DNA of 52,090 nt from a virus: IMG/VR virus record IMGVR_UViG_3300043331_001402, positions 1 to 52,090 of that record, one strand, 5' to 3'. Position numbers and translations under genes: made by a program. How positions within the stretch are numbered: the first letter of the stretch is position 1; each line of letters opens with the position of its first letter. The notes under the pieces are model-generated. The model was not told the origin of the DNA, did no database searches, and saw nothing but the letters and a program-made list of their open reading frames with translations. Positions 1 through 8,880 of the stretch are shown piece by piece.

Positions 1-3000
1 TCGTCGATCGCGACGAAGCGAAACACATGCCCGCGCCCCCACGGGAGCGTGAGGTGCACGACCCGTCGGCCGTTGGCGTTGACCGGGAAGTAGGTGAGCC
101 CCGTCGCCGGATCGTTCAGCCTCACCTCGTCGACGTAGACTTCGATCTGTTTCTCCACCCCGAGCGTATCGCAATAGAGATCGAGTCCGGTGTAGTACTG
201 GTCCCAGGCATTCTCGAAGTGGATGTCCCATCGCGCGATCCGAGGCGGCTCTTCCTGCCAAATCCAGTCCGCGCGATAGAGGATCCAGAACCGACAGTCA
301 TCGTTGGGACGGATCCGCACCATGTTCGCCGGCACAGCCGCCCAACTGAACTTGATCTTATGCCGACCGTTCGTATTGACCGTCAACGTCTCGACGACCG
401 TGCGGAAGCCGTTGAAGTCGCGCTCGATGATAATCTGCCGATCAACGCCTTGCGTGTCACAGTCGAAGGTGACGCCCGTCAACCACACTTCGTCGGCATG
501 GTTCAGATCGTCCCAGTTCGTGACACGGTTGACCGTGATATCGGGCTGCAGCGTCGCCGCGTAGCCGAGTCGATAGATCCTCGGCGCGGCAACGGCTGAC
601 GACCATTCGATCTGCGTTGAGATCGAGTGCGCGCGTTGGGGAATCTCACCAAAGCTGTCGAGGATGTAGCGCTCGCGTCCACCGCCACCCGAGATTGCCT
701 GCGGAGCGTTGAGGACTTCCTCCTCGTTCAGGTAATTGGTCAGGGTGAGCGTCAGACCCTGGACGTCCGCGTCGACGATCTGGTCACCAAGGAGCTTCTC
801 CTCGCGTTTGTCCGCGTCAATCGCCCCCGTACGGAAGAATGCCGAGATCGCGAGCCCGGCATCCGACAACCCGTCGTGCAGATAGCTCGTCCCGAGGTTG
901 AGCGAGCCGATGATCAGTGTGTCTTCGCCGTCGCCTTGATAGCCGTCTGGTGCCCGCCCAAATTCGTAGTGGCGCCAGAACTTGTTGAGAATGTCGTAGA
1001 CGAGTGTGTGCCGTTCTCCGCCCGTGTCCTGGTAGCCGAAGTAGAGCTTGCTCTCCCAGACGGTCATACGGAGCGCACTGCCGGCGGCGAAATCGATCGG
1101 CAGATAGCCGTTGCGCGAGATCCCGTGGAAGAGCGGATCGATGTCCTCGGAGAGCCAGTCCTCCGGTCCGCCCATCGTGACGAAGATGCCGTCCTGTGCG
1201 AGGAAGTAGATCCCGCCCGGCCCTACAGCGAAGCACCAGTAGCTCGCGAGTCCGCGCTTGCACTGCGTCGGGGTCGTGGTCGTGCCCACCGATCCCGTGA
1301 GATTGGGATAGATCATGTACAGACGTTCGCGACTGAACACGAATGCCTGATGCCCGATCAATCCTCCGTTCATCAGCTCTTCGGACGGCGCACAGACTTC
1401 CTCGTTCCCGTCTGACGCCCAGTGGTCGGGCGCGTCGGGGATACAGTGATAGAGATGACCGGGACGATGGGGATCCCCGCAGGCGAGGAGCATGCCCTCG
1501 ATTGGTCCCCAGAGAGCACGAACGGGCTGAGCCAGTACAGTGTTGCCGGCATCGTCGACAGTTGGAACGGGTTGAAAGTGATCGATGTGAAGCGTCCCTG
1601 CCGCGATCGTCTCGTCGTCGTTGAGGGTGTCGACGAAGACCCCGCCGTCTGATCCGTTCTGCCCGAGGAAGTACCAGTCGTCAATGTTCGATCCTCCACG
1701 GCGATAGAAGCGTTGCCTGACGGCGGCATCACCGAACGCAGCCGGCGTGAGGTTGATCTGTTGTCGACGCGCGTCGAGGAAGTTGCTCGACGACATTTCC
1801 GGGGAACCATTTCCCTCCGCCCCGGTGCGCGGATCGTAATTGGTGTGTCGCCAGTCGAGTTGCTGCGCGCCCGGCTCGACGGTGTCCGGACCGAAACCAC
1901 CGGTCAAATAGAAGTCGTCGAGCCCGACCGCGACCGCCCGCTCGATGTCGGTGATGTTCGTGCGGACGTACGCAATGATCCCCGTGACTGTCGACCAGTC
2001 TCGCCCAACCGTCGAGCCAATGCGCTGAAAATCTCCTCGTCTGAGGGAGATCCCGATCGACCCCAACTCGAAGAACTGATTCCCGCCCGTACCAATCTGC
2101 TCAGACTTGGCACGGTTGGGGTCACGGCCGGCGCGGGCTTCCTCCCAACTCGCGCGGTCGTCGACGATCCGCCGGTCGACGAGATCCTGATCGCGCAACG
2201 CAAAAATGCGGGCCGTTTCAGCGGCTTCGATCTGCGCTTGGGTCGCTTGGATGAACTGGACGAAGTCATTCTGGCGAAATCCCTTCACGTACGCATCAGT
2301 GTTCAGGTTGAGCCCAGTGGTGTCTGTACCTGGGAGAATCGTCGCATCGAAGGCCGCTGAGACGACGAGATAGATCCGAACTTCCTGAATCAGGTAGGGA
2401 TGACTCGTCGCCATCCAAATGTGCATGACGTCGTCGTCGCTCGCGTTGATATCTCCCGGCGGTCCACTCACAGGAGAGAGCGTCGACAAGTCGCGCGTGA
2501 TTGCCATCCCGATCCAAGAGTCGTAGGCCGTCTCGATCGACCCCGGATCGGTCGTCCAGTAGATCGCCATGCCCGGCACAGGACCAGCGATGTCGACGAC
2601 GGTCGGTGTGCCCGATGGAGTCCCTTCGGTATCTTTCCCAGGAACGCCGGTCCACGCAGCCGCGTTGGTCCCGTCGGCTGCCTCGAACATCGCGATCGAT
2701 CGTCGGTATTCGATGCCGGCGGCTGCCACGGTCGCCGCGCCAGGAGCCGGTAGCCCAATCGGGAGATCGAGCCCGTCGGCACGCACCTTCCGCATCTTGT
2801 TGCTGTCGCCGACGAACATCCACGGATCGCCCGAGAGCGGAGGCCGATGGGGAAGCAGGGCCAATGGGTTGCCCGAGTAGCCTGCGTCGATGTTGGTGAG
2901 CCCGCCACTGTTCCCGATGTAGACGTTGGTGTCGATGCCCCAGACGCGTGTGGGGACGCCGGTTTGTGGATCGGCGAGTCGCCTGACGGAATGATGCTTG

Positions 3001-3224
3001 GTGCCGCCGGTTGCGAGCGCCGTCTGTCCCGCGCGACTCGTGACGGCCCCGTTGGCGTCGTGCTGGACGTTGGTCATGCGCGAGAACTGATCGGGCGCAA
3101 CGACGTCGAGTTCCTGTTTGATGTTGAGGCCACGGATCCCGAGACGGAAGAGTTGATTCTCGAATGGCCCCGTAAACGGTGAGGCGGTAACGGCGTCGCC
3201 GCGTCGTGATCCTTGCTCAGGCAT
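1..3224 (-). CDS. Very large tail/virion protein, 3' end missing
   Basis: An uninterrupted minus-strand frame of at least 1,074 codons runs from an ATG at 3224 off the left edge, so the C-terminus is missing. The ATG shares a base with the TAA of the gene before it (TAATG). Residues about 45-65 read as a fixed virion-protein opening, with MTNVQHDANGAVTSRAG where the chain first meets repeated strand-like segments. This resembles the start of tail hub and stabilisation proteins of the P22 gp10 type in short-tailed phages. Many evenly spaced Trp, Tyr and Gly residues fit a beta-propeller or beta-rich fold. It follows adaptor-like genes, as expected of a tail tube or nozzle component. Virion role is likely; the exact tail part is inference. 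Confidence 0.75.
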   Translation of the reverse strand, partial: MPEQGSRRGDAVTASPFTGPFENQLFRLGIRGLNIKQELDVVAPDQFSRMTNVQHDANGAVTSRAGQTALATGGTKHHSVRRLADPQTGVPTRVWGIDTNVYIGNSGGLTNIDAGYSGNPLALLPHRPPLSGDPWMFVGDSNKMRKVRADGLDLPIGLPAPGAATVAAAGIEYRRSIAMFEAADGTNAAAWTGVPGKDTEGTPSGTPTVVDIAGPVPGMAIYWTTDPGSIETAYDSWIGMAITRDLSTLSPVSGPPGDINASDDDVMHIWMATSHPYLIQEVRIYLVVSAAFDATILPGTDTTGLNLNTDAYVKGFRQNDFVQFIQATQAQIEAAETARIFALRDQDLVDRRIVDDRASWEEARAGRDPNRAKSEQIGTGGNQFFELGSIGISLRRGDFQRIGSTVGRDWSTVTGIIAYVRTNITDIERAVAVGLDDFYLTGGFGPDTVEPGAQQLDWRHTNYDPRTGAEGNGSPEMSSSNFLDARRQQINLTPAAFGDAAVRQRFYRRGGSNIDDWYFLGQNGSDGGVFVDTLNDDETIAAGTLHIDHFQPVPTVDDAGNTVLAQPVRALWGPIEGMLLACGDPHRPGHLYHCIPDAPDHWASDGNEEVCAPSEELMNGGLIGHQAFVFSRERLYMIYPNLTGSVGTTTTPTQCKRGLASYWCFAVGPGGIYFLAQDGIFVTMGGPEDWLSEDIDPLFHGISRNGYLPIDFAAGSALRMTVWESKLYFGYQDTGGERHTLVYDILNKFWRHYEFGRAPDGYQGDGEDTLIIGSLNLGTSYLHDGLSDAGLAISAFFRTGAIDADKREEKLLGDQIVDADVQGLTLTLTNYLNEEEVLNAPQAISGGGGRERYILDSFGEIPQRAHSISTQIEWSSAVAAPRIYRLGYAATLQPDITVNRVTNWDDLNHADEVWLTGVTFDCDTQGVDRQIIIERDFNGFRTVVETLTVNTNGRHKIKFSWAAVPANMVRIRPNDDCRFWILYRADWIWQEEPPRIARWDIHFENAWDQYYTGLDLYCDTLGVEKQIEVYVDEVRLNDPATGLTYFPVNANGRRVVHLTLPWGRGHVFRFVAID

Positions 3225-3526
3225 TAGTACCCTATCGCCGCATAGTAGATTCGACGGTTGGGCGTCTTCGTCGCCACATGCACGACGGATGCGCCGGCTG
3301 GGTGAACCGTCGCGGTCGTGTCGTTGTCAGCACGGCCGAGATTCGTGCAACTGTTCCCTGATCGATTACCGACGTAAATCACCTCACCTTCGATCAGCAC
3401 GGCGAAGTCCCCGACAGGGAAGCCAGCTCCAGACGCTAGGGCCATTGTAAGCTGTGTCGTCGTCATCGGAGCCGCCAGTATCGTAAACGCTCCACCGATC
3501 TGCCGAGCCATGAACGTGAGCGGCAC
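3224..3526 (-). CDS. Small virion-associated protein
   Basis: A 100-residue protein of unknown precise role. The centre (FAVLIEGEVIYVGNRSGN, then a segment with TVHPAGASVVHV) matches a short beta-domain often found in phage tail and fibre proteins, where a value is followed by an 'AHxAGAxVxHV' turn. It ends in AAIGY, like the fibre-like protein encoded at 7753-8880, which ends in VIGY. It lies between an adaptor-like gene and the giant tail gene and overlaps the latter by one base, so the two are probably translated together. A minor structural protein is the best guess. Confidence 0.6.
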   Translation of the reverse strand: MPLTFMARQIGGAFTILAAPMTTTQLTMALASGAGFPVGDFAVLIEGEVIYVGNRSGNSCTNLGRADNDTTATVHPAGASVVHVATKTPNRRIYYAAIGY

Positions 3527-3530
3527 AACC

Positions 3531-4214
3531 TCAGCTCCAGCCCCCGAGGATGATCTCCGTCAACAACTCTCCCATCGAAAAGCGTTCCTCGGCGTAGGCC
3601 GCACGCTGAGGGTCTGATCCGCGCCCGACCTTGCCCAACAGATTGCCGAGGACTCCGTAGCGGATGCCGTCGAGAAACTCGTCAGGGATCGAGAGGGTCA
3701 CCCCACTGCCATTGGCGGCTGCTGGGAGGGACACGTACATCAGCTCCAGGACACCATCGGTATCCGGCACGGGCGCGAGTCGCAGCGTGAGCGTGCCCTG
3801 ATCTCCATCGAGATAGACGATGGGCGTCCCTGGTGTGGATTCCCACGTCGAGAGCATGAGATCGGATTCAAACGCGTCCGCTGGCGACAACGGGTGACGT
3901 TCTTCACTCCCATCAAAAGCACCGACGTCGAAGGCTACAGGGTCGAAGGCTCCCCCACCGGTCTCCTCTAACCACACACAGTGTAGGGTCGCGATCCAGT
4001 CGGCTGGAAGATTGACCGGATTCGTCAGTGCGGGCACAACAACGGGAACTCTCGTGACGATCGCATGCGTGTCTCGCAGGTACTGGCGCATGCGTGTGTT
4101 GAGACCCGTGATCACTTCGTCACGTGTCCAGAGACCAGACGGCCAGCTCGCTCCGCCGTCGACAGGTTCGACGAGTGACCGCTGCACGAGCGAGAGAAGT
4201 TCCTGATCGGTCAT
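3531..4214 (-). CDS. Head-tail adaptor-like protein
   Basis: A 227-residue protein with the layout of phage adaptor (connector) proteins that sit under the portal. An N-terminal helical stretch (DEVITGLNTRMRQYLRDTHAI) is followed by a strand-rich middle with a conserved-looking turn (PVNLPADWIATLHCVWLE). A segment with TLTLRLAPVPDTDGVLELMY and a C-terminal helix starting IPDEFLDGIRYGVLGNLLGK complete it. Two other genes in the window (4813-5523 and 10574-11518) share this arrangement. The start is the first ATG, with few bases between it and the upstream gene. Adaptor function is inferred from layout and context, without a database match. Confidence 0.55.
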   Translation of the reverse strand: MTDQELLSLVQRSLVEPVDGGASWPSGLWTRDEVITGLNTRMRQYLRDTHAIVTRVPVVVPALTNPVNLPADWIATLHCVWLEETGGGAFDPVAFDVGAFDGSEERHPLSPADAFESDLMLSTWESTPGTPIVYLDGDQGTLTLRLAPVPDTDGVLELMYVSLPAAANGSGVTLSIPDEFLDGIRYGVLGNLLGKVGRGSDPQRAAYAEERFSMGELLTEIILGGWS

Positions 4215-4218
4215 GTTT

Positions 4219-4800
4219 CTATTCGTCTGTGAGATAGGTCGTGTTGAACGAAAAGGCAGAGCCGGCTTCGACGTCCGCCGCAGTAAGCTGTGTACTGAAG
4301 CTCGCAGACGCAGCCGCGTTGCCTAGCACGAGAAACGACGACGTGCTGGGATTCAACACAAGCTGAATGTTCACCCACGAAGTAGACAGCCCCGACCAGT
4401 TCACGGCACAAACTGTTTGGACCACGGTAGGTACGGACGGGTGTGGTAGTCCTTTGATTCTCAGGTTGCCTGTGATCGTACCTTCAACCTGAAGCGCGAC
4501 AAGGCCCCATACGTGCACTAAGGGACCGTCTTTGACATAGAGCCCATTCTGAAAGAGATAGGACTGTCCTGACTCACTCGTCGCACCACCAATGACTGGC
4601 GTCCAGGGTGTTGGTGTTTTGGCAAACGCCGTGCTCCAGGCGGCACCGTACACGGGATCGCTTGTATCTCGTACGAGCACGGCTCCATCGCTACCACCAG
4701 TAAAAATGTGACCTTCGTTCCAGTCAGGCGAACGCACTTTCGTTGCATCCGCGCCCGCTGGTTTAGGCGAAACAAAACGGTGAGTCAGTATGTTAGCCAC
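4219..4800 (-). CDS. Putative tail fibre or receptor-binding protein
   Basis: A 193-residue protein. The opening MANILTHRFVSPKPAGAD followed by KVRSPDWNEGHIFTGGSDG resembles phage fibre and spike N-termini, where a base-attachment segment leads into GADG/GSDG turns. The remainder is rich in Ser, Thr and Val with alternating hydrophobics, suggesting beta structure. It sits between two adaptor-like genes. Base composition is slightly lower in GC than neighbours, which is common in host-recognition genes, but this was judged by eye. Role is inferred. Confidence 0.45.
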   Translation of the reverse strand: MANILTHRFVSPKPAGADATKVRSPDWNEGHIFTGGSDGAVLVRDTSDPVYGAAWSTAFAKTPTPWTPVIGGATSESGQSYLFQNGLYVKDGPLVHVWGLVALQVEGTITGNLRIKGLPHPSVPTVVQTVCAVNWSGLSTSWVNIQLVLNPSTSSFLVLGNAAASASFSTQLTAADVEAGSAFSFNTTYLTDE

Positions 4801-4812
4801 ACGCTACACTCC

Positions 4813-5523
4813 TCATCCCATGATCCGATCGATTTGCGTCGGCTCACCCTTCGACTTCTGCAAGTCTCGTCGACGATCGAGTCCTGCCCAGCGTCGGAAC
4901 TTCTGGTTCGCCTTGAGCACGCCGTTCTCCCCAGCCGCCGCAACGAGGAAGGCTCGATAGAACGGCAGCGTCGCCGCCCAGGTAGGTCCACCCGTCTTGA
5001 ACGCAAGCAGGTGTAGCACGAAGTTGAGGAACAGGTCGAGGAACTCTTCACCGAGATCGATGAAGTCGCCTTCCTCTGTGAGGACGGGTGTCGCGGAGAC
5101 GCCGTCGGCGACAAAGCCGTTCACGACAACACTGTTCATCGCCGGCCAGATGGCGACACGCTGCAGCGAGATCGGTGCCCAGATGATCGGAGTGGTTGGA
5201 ACGTCGCCGCCAGAGGCGACAGTTTCACTGCGCCATGCCGGTCGTGATAGGTCGAGTTCGGTGACCGATCCGATCGTCAGTGGGACGCTGTTCACAACAA
5301 CGCGCATGCCGTAGATCATCGTCGCCGGCAACACGTACTCGACCGTGGCGATCCCCGTATTCTGTGCCGCGCGTCGCCGCCAGCGGCCGGTGAGGAGGTT
5401 CCAGAAGCGTAGCGCTTCGTTGAGCACATCGCGTTCCTCGTCGGGCGTCCACTGCAGGATCCCGTCTCGCTTGGCCCTGATGCGCTTTCGCAGCTCCGAG
5501 AGTGTAACCGCAGCGTATGGCAT
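4813..5523 (-). CDS. Adaptor/connector-like virion protein
   Basis: A 236-residue protein with an N-terminal helical segment (LSELRKRIRAKRDG, then WTPDEERDVLNEALRFWNLL). This part is typical of phage head-tail connector proteins, which place 'NEALRxxxxLT' near residue 35. A strand-rich middle includes YVLPATMIYGMRVVVNSVPL, and a C-terminal helix carries the motif EEFLDLFLNFVLHLLAFKTGG. It resembles the other adaptor-like proteins at 3531 and 10574 in layout. The stop of the upstream gene is one base from this ATG, so co-translation is likely. A connector or neck role is inferred. Confidence 0.55.
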   Translation of the reverse strand: MPYAAVTLSELRKRIRAKRDGILQWTPDEERDVLNEALRFWNLLTGRWRRRAAQNTGIATVEYVLPATMIYGMRVVVNSVPLTIGSVTELDLSRPAWRSETVASGGDVPTTPIIWAPISLQRVAIWPAMNSVVVNGFVADGVSATPVLTEEGDFIDLGEEFLDLFLNFVLHLLAFKTGGPTWAATLPFYRAFLVAAAGENGVLKANQKFRRWAGLDRRRDLQKSKGEPTQIDRIMG

Positions 5524-5524
5524 C

Positions 5525-5959
5525 TTAGCCTAGCGTGTTGAAGGGTGGCGTAGGGCACGCGGGATCTGTGGGTGCGGGATCAGGCTCGGGCACCGGGCAA
5601 CCCCCTGGAGGCGGAGGCTGGAACGTGAAGCACCCGAATGGATAGATGATCTCGACCGGGATCTGGCTCGCACGCACACGTCGAATGCCAATCGCGTACT
5701 GGTGTAAGACTTCGACCGGTTCCTGACTCTCACGTGTGGGGACGGCGCCGTAGACGAAGACCAGCTCGACCGGTTCCTGGCTCTCCCGCACGGTCGAGAA
5801 GAGCACGCCAGCGGTGAACCAGCCCAGCTCGGCTGGATGAATCCCCTCCTCCGGATCAATATAGTCCGGATAGATCGGGTACCACTGCTGCACCTCGGGT
5901 TGGGCTTCCCAGTGCAACGGACGGACGAACTTCTGATATTGAAAAAGTTCGGATTCCAC
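5525..5959 (-). CDS. Virion protein with RxSQxPVE repeats
   Basis: A 144-residue protein. Three copies of a short motif recur at about 22-25 residue spacing: VRESQEPVELVFVYG, TRESQEPVEVLHQYA and VRASQIPVEIIYPFG. The N-terminal part carries WYPIYPDYIDPEEG, a motif that recurs in the protein encoded at 8880-9476. The C-terminus is Pro-rich (PPPPGGCPVPEPDPAPTDP). Such regular beta repeats suggest a stacked strand structure in a tail-associated protein. No function is recognised. Stop and next start are one base apart. Confidence 0.55.
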   Translation of the reverse strand: MESELFQYQKFVRPLHWEAQPEVQQWYPIYPDYIDPEEGIHPAELGWFTAGVLFSTVRESQEPVELVFVYGAVPTRESQEPVEVLHQYAIGIRRVRASQIPVEIIYPFGCFTFQPPPPGGCPVPEPDPAPTDPACPTPPFNTLG

Positions 5960-5960
5960 A

Positions 5961-7013
5961 TCAGGCCGTCACTTGGATCCCGTACTCGTCGCCGTTGACG
6001 TCGGCGATCGTCCACGGAGCCGCTGTTCCAGGGTTCGTCTCATAGACCTGCATCAGATACGTGTAGCTCGGGAAGCTCGGATTGAAGTTGCTCCCGACGA
6101 AGTCCGCGCCTGCATGCCGAATCACCGGAGCCACCGATCGGAGTCCCGAGTCGGTCTTCCGTGCGTAGAGCCCGATTTGGACACCAAAGATCGTGCCCGA
6201 GGGGAGTCCGGTGTTCGAGTACTCCTGTGTGTCGGTCGCGCCGACTATCGTCGCCGTGATGTAGGTCACGTCATCGTCTGGCGCGTCACCATCGTTGACC
6301 GCTTGCCAGTGCGTGCCTATCCCGACGACCGCCCAATCCTGATGGAAACCCGGTGCCGTCGGTCGCAGGTACTCGACGCGGCTGTCGCCCAGGAAATCGT
6401 TGTTCGGTGCCCCACCAGAGGAGTCTAGTGCGTAGAGATCATCGATCAGATAGTTGACCTGTCCGCCGAGCGAGTCGAACTTGATCTCCGTCACCGACGC
6501 CGGAGCCCCCGAGGCTTGCGTGTCGATGCCAGCGGCCGAGATCACCGTCGCCCCGTTCACCCGCACTTCGATCGCGCCCGCCGCGTTGTCGATCGTCGCC
6601 TTGAACTCGATGTAATACCAGTTGAGAGTGCGAACGACATCCGGCGCTGACGACGCGAGCAGCACTCCCGAGGCTGTGTCCATGCGGTAGACGTGGAGAG
6701 AGCCGTCCTCCGCGCGAGAGAGGGAGAGCTGCTCGTCGCCCGAGGCGTTGAAGAAGAAAAACTTCAGGTTGTTGATCGTCGAGAACTGCACCCACTGTTG
6801 AGCAAAACCACAGACCACCGTCGTCGTCGCGAAGGCAAGGCCCTTGGTGACAAAGGCGGTCGCCGAGAACCGCATGCGGAGACAGTTGGTGCCGCACCGA
6901 CCCCCACCGACGAGAATCTCAGGTGCGGGGGTGTTCTCGTGGACAGTCGTCCACTTTGCGGGCATCTGGTCCGCTTGGTAGTGATCGAAGCTGTCGATGA
7001 ACCGCAACGCCAT
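5961..7013 (-). CDS. Lamin-G/concanavalin-like virion protein
   Basis: A 350-residue protein that opens MALRFIDSFDHYQ, a start typical of phage proteins with a jelly-roll (LamG or concanavalin-like) domain. A sequence around residues 130-200 (LNWYYIEFKATIDNAAGAIE and KFDSLGGQVNYLIDDLYALD) fits the strand order of that fold. The segment NNDFLGDSRVEYLRPT is a familiar hinge between this domain and the C-terminal half in such phage proteins. It lacks enzyme-like motifs, so adhesion or a fibre role on the virion is more likely than catalysis. A related architecture is encoded at 27473-28765. Confidence 0.65.
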   Translation of the reverse strand: MALRFIDSFDHYQADQMPAKWTTVHENTPAPEILVGGGRCGTNCLRMRFSATAFVTKGLAFATTTVVCGFAQQWVQFSTINNLKFFFFNASGDEQLSLSRAEDGSLHVYRMDTASGVLLASSAPDVVRTLNWYYIEFKATIDNAAGAIEVRVNGATVISAAGIDTQASGAPASVTEIKFDSLGGQVNYLIDDLYALDSSGGAPNNDFLGDSRVEYLRPTAPGFHQDWAVVGIGTHWQAVNDGDAPDDDVTYITATIVGATDTQEYSNTGLPSGTIFGVQIGLYARKTDSGLRSVAPVIRHAGADFVGSNFNPSFPSYTYLMQVYETNPGTAAPWTIADVNGDEYGIQVTA

Positions 7014-7014
7014 G

Positions 7015-7374
7015 TCAGATCCCGATGGCCTCGAAGCGACAAACGTAATTACTCAGGTTCTGCCCAACACTAACCGCTCCACCCCATGAGACGACCTGCA
7101 GATCGTAATAGTAGACAGGACTGAAGATCGCGAGGGCAAACCCAAACGGATCGCTAGGGTCGATAGCACTGCTGAACAGTAGGAACTCGATCCGCGACAG
7201 CCCGATGTCTCGCGGTCTGAACGAGTCCACAGCCACCTGCGTTGTCGGAAACGGGGCTCCCGGCACGTTGGTAATAAATCCCATCGACACAGGGCCACGA
7301 TAGACACCGATCTTGCGAATCCGCCCATGGCTCGCGTCGTGGAACTCTCCAATCGTTCTTTCAATCGTTGGCAT
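7015..7374 (-). CDS. Small virion protein, paralogue of 11525-11833
   Basis: A 119-residue protein related to the one encoded at 11525-11833: both have the core LSRIE followed by LLF, a Tyr-rich strand, and the ending RFEAIG followed by one hydrophobic residue. In many phages proteins of this type sit just downstream of the major capsid gene and may decorate the head. This copy lies away from the capsid genes, between fibre-like genes, and may have been re-used in the tail. The ATG overlaps the preceding stop by one base (TGATG). Confidence 0.55.
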   Translation of the reverse strand: MPTIERTIGEFHDASHGRIRKIGVYRGPVSMGFITNVPGAPFPTTQVAVDSFRPRDIGLSRIEFLLFSSAIDPSDPFGFALAIFSPVYYYDLQVVSWGGAVSVGQNLSNYVCRFEAIGI

Positions 7375-7751
7375 CAGGGCACCTCAGTCAGATTCTGCAC
7401 GACGAGCACGATCTCATGCTTACCCGCCCCTTGGGGCCACGTCCACTCAAACAACGCGACGTGTCGCTCGAAGGGGAGCACCTCCTGAAGTGTCGTGTCT
7501 GCCACCTGGATCGTCCACGTCAGGCGCCCATTGGCGTCGACAACGACGTTGTTCGCGTTCAGGATGTTCTGCGCGTTGCGACTGTTGATGATCTGAACGG
7601 TGCCATTGGTGAGGATCGCGTAGAGCGTCAGCACGGCAGTCTGGATCGTCGCCAGCGGTAGCGGCGTCACGCCATCGTTGCCTGTGAAGATCGCCGAGTA
7701 GGAGCCAGTCTCCTGTTCGAGAATGTCAAAGGTGCGCGGTTCAATCGGCAT
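7374..7751 (-). CDS. Putative baseplate/fibre-linked virion protein
   Basis: A 125-residue protein with a beta-rich pattern. The segment IINSRNAQNILNANNVVVDA followed by GRLTWTIQVADT is a recognisable module of small phage virion proteins and resembles BppU-type N-terminal domains that hold fibres on baseplates. The late motif ERHVALFEWTWPQGAGKHEI fits the same family by eye. It is placed among fibre-like genes and overlaps the next gene by one base. The function is inferred from context. Confidence 0.5.
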   Translation of the reverse strand: MPIEPRTFDILEQETGSYSAIFTGNDGVTPLPLATIQTAVLTLYAILTNGTVQIINSRNAQNILNANNVVVDANGRLTWTIQVADTTLQEVLPFERHVALFEWTWPQGAGKHEIVLVVQNLTEVP

Positions 7752-7752
7752 C

Positions 7753-8880
7753 CTAATACCCTATTACTCCCTGCTCGAAGACGATCGCGGCATCAACCAC
7801 GGGGACAGCGAAGACGTCGCCGCTTGCGCCTTGCTCGACTTCAGCAATGTGCAACCCACACCAGGGGCGAGCCGTGTCAGTATCGGTCCAAGCCCCCGCA
7901 TCGGTGCGCGTGCTTTGATACCACTGCGTTGACCCAGGCACGGCAGCCGCGAACAACCCATTGGAGTCCACTGTGAATGAGTACAAGGTAAGACTAGTCC
8001 CCGTCGACGGGCGAACGGCGAGCCGGTACGTGACTCCAGCGGTGAGCACGACCGGATCGAACCGAAACCACGCGTTGGCGCCCGCCGTCGCAGGGCGTGC
8101 GCTCGCATCCATCGTCGCGGTGGCGAGCACGGTGTCGGACGCATCGTATAAGACGATATCGCAATCCCCGTCGAAATCAGCACGGAACCAGCAGCCGTCG
8201 ACCGTGCACTGCATGGGCATCTGGAACCGGAGTGCTCGTTCGTCGGGGGTTGACCCGTTGTTGAACGCCGTCGACACCAAGGCAAGGAGCGGGAGCCAGT
8301 GGTCAGCGATCGGGGTGTTCCCAGCGGTCTCGTATTCCAGTGCAATCACACCCGCATCGACGGACGGTGTCCACGACGCACCACCATCAGATGATGCGGA
8401 AGTGTAGTACTCCAACCCCTCCATGCTCGCCGCTGACGCGTTCATATCCAAGCGATCGATGTTGACCGAGTCTCCTGCGACGAAGCTCTCAAAGCGAATG
8501 ACGACGGCTAGGCGATCGCCCGCGTTGACTGTGCGCTTGGTGCCGCCATCGGTTCCATCATTCGTAATCAGCCCTGGAGTGATCCACGTGTCCGACGCGA
8601 ACGGCCCGGCGATCACACGAAACTGATCCTCGGTGCCGTCTGGATCGCCAGCGGCGTCGATGTTCATGAACGAGATCCGGAGCCCGTTGTCCGGATTGTT
8701 CGTGACGGTCGCGAGTCTGAAGGAGACACGGTTCAGGACACCGTCGCGCGGGATCGTGAAAATGAACGCGCGCCGATCATTGGCCGTGTTCATGGTCGCC
8801 ACGATCAGCACCGGGGCCGCGTTCGCGTGGGCAACAGGGGTTGGCCAGAAGACTCCACCGGGAAGAGGAATGGACGCCAT
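7753..8880 (-). CDS. Putative tail fibre protein, two beta domains
   Basis: A 375-residue protein with two beta-sandwich-like halves. The first half, from FTIPRDGVLNRVSFRLATVT to about residue 170, and the second, from FQMPMQCTVDGCWFRADFDG, each resemble carbohydrate-binding or virion jelly-roll domains. The C-terminus reads DVFAVPVVDAAIVFEQG and ends VIGY. The FAVPVxD motif recurs at the C-terminus of the neighbouring protein (8880-9476), hinting at shared assembly contacts. No catalytic motif is visible. A fibre or appendage role is inferred. Confidence 0.5.
   Translation of the reverse strand: MASIPLPGGVFWPTPVAHANAAPVLIVATMNTANDRRAFIFTIPRDGVLNRVSFRLATVTNNPDNGLRISFMNIDAAGDPDGTEDQFRVIAGPFASDTWITPGLITNDGTDGGTKRTVNAGDRLAVVIRFESFVAGDSVNIDRLDMNASAASMEGLEYYTSASSDGGASWTPSVDAGVIALEYETAGNTPIADHWLPLLALVSTAFNNGSTPDERALRFQMPMQCTVDGCWFRADFDGDCDIVLYDASDTVLATATMDASARPATAGANAWFRFDPVVLTAGVTYRLAVRPSTGTSLTLYSFTVDSNGLFAAAVPGSTQWYQSTRTDAGAWTDTDTARPWCGLHIAEVEQGASGDVFAVPVVDAAIVFEQGVIGY

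Noticed and set aside
27-3182. Long plus-strand frames, up to 262 codons
   Set aside because: They are antisense to one unbroken minus-strand frame of over 1,070 codons, lack ribosome sites and have Arg/Asp-rich shadow composition.
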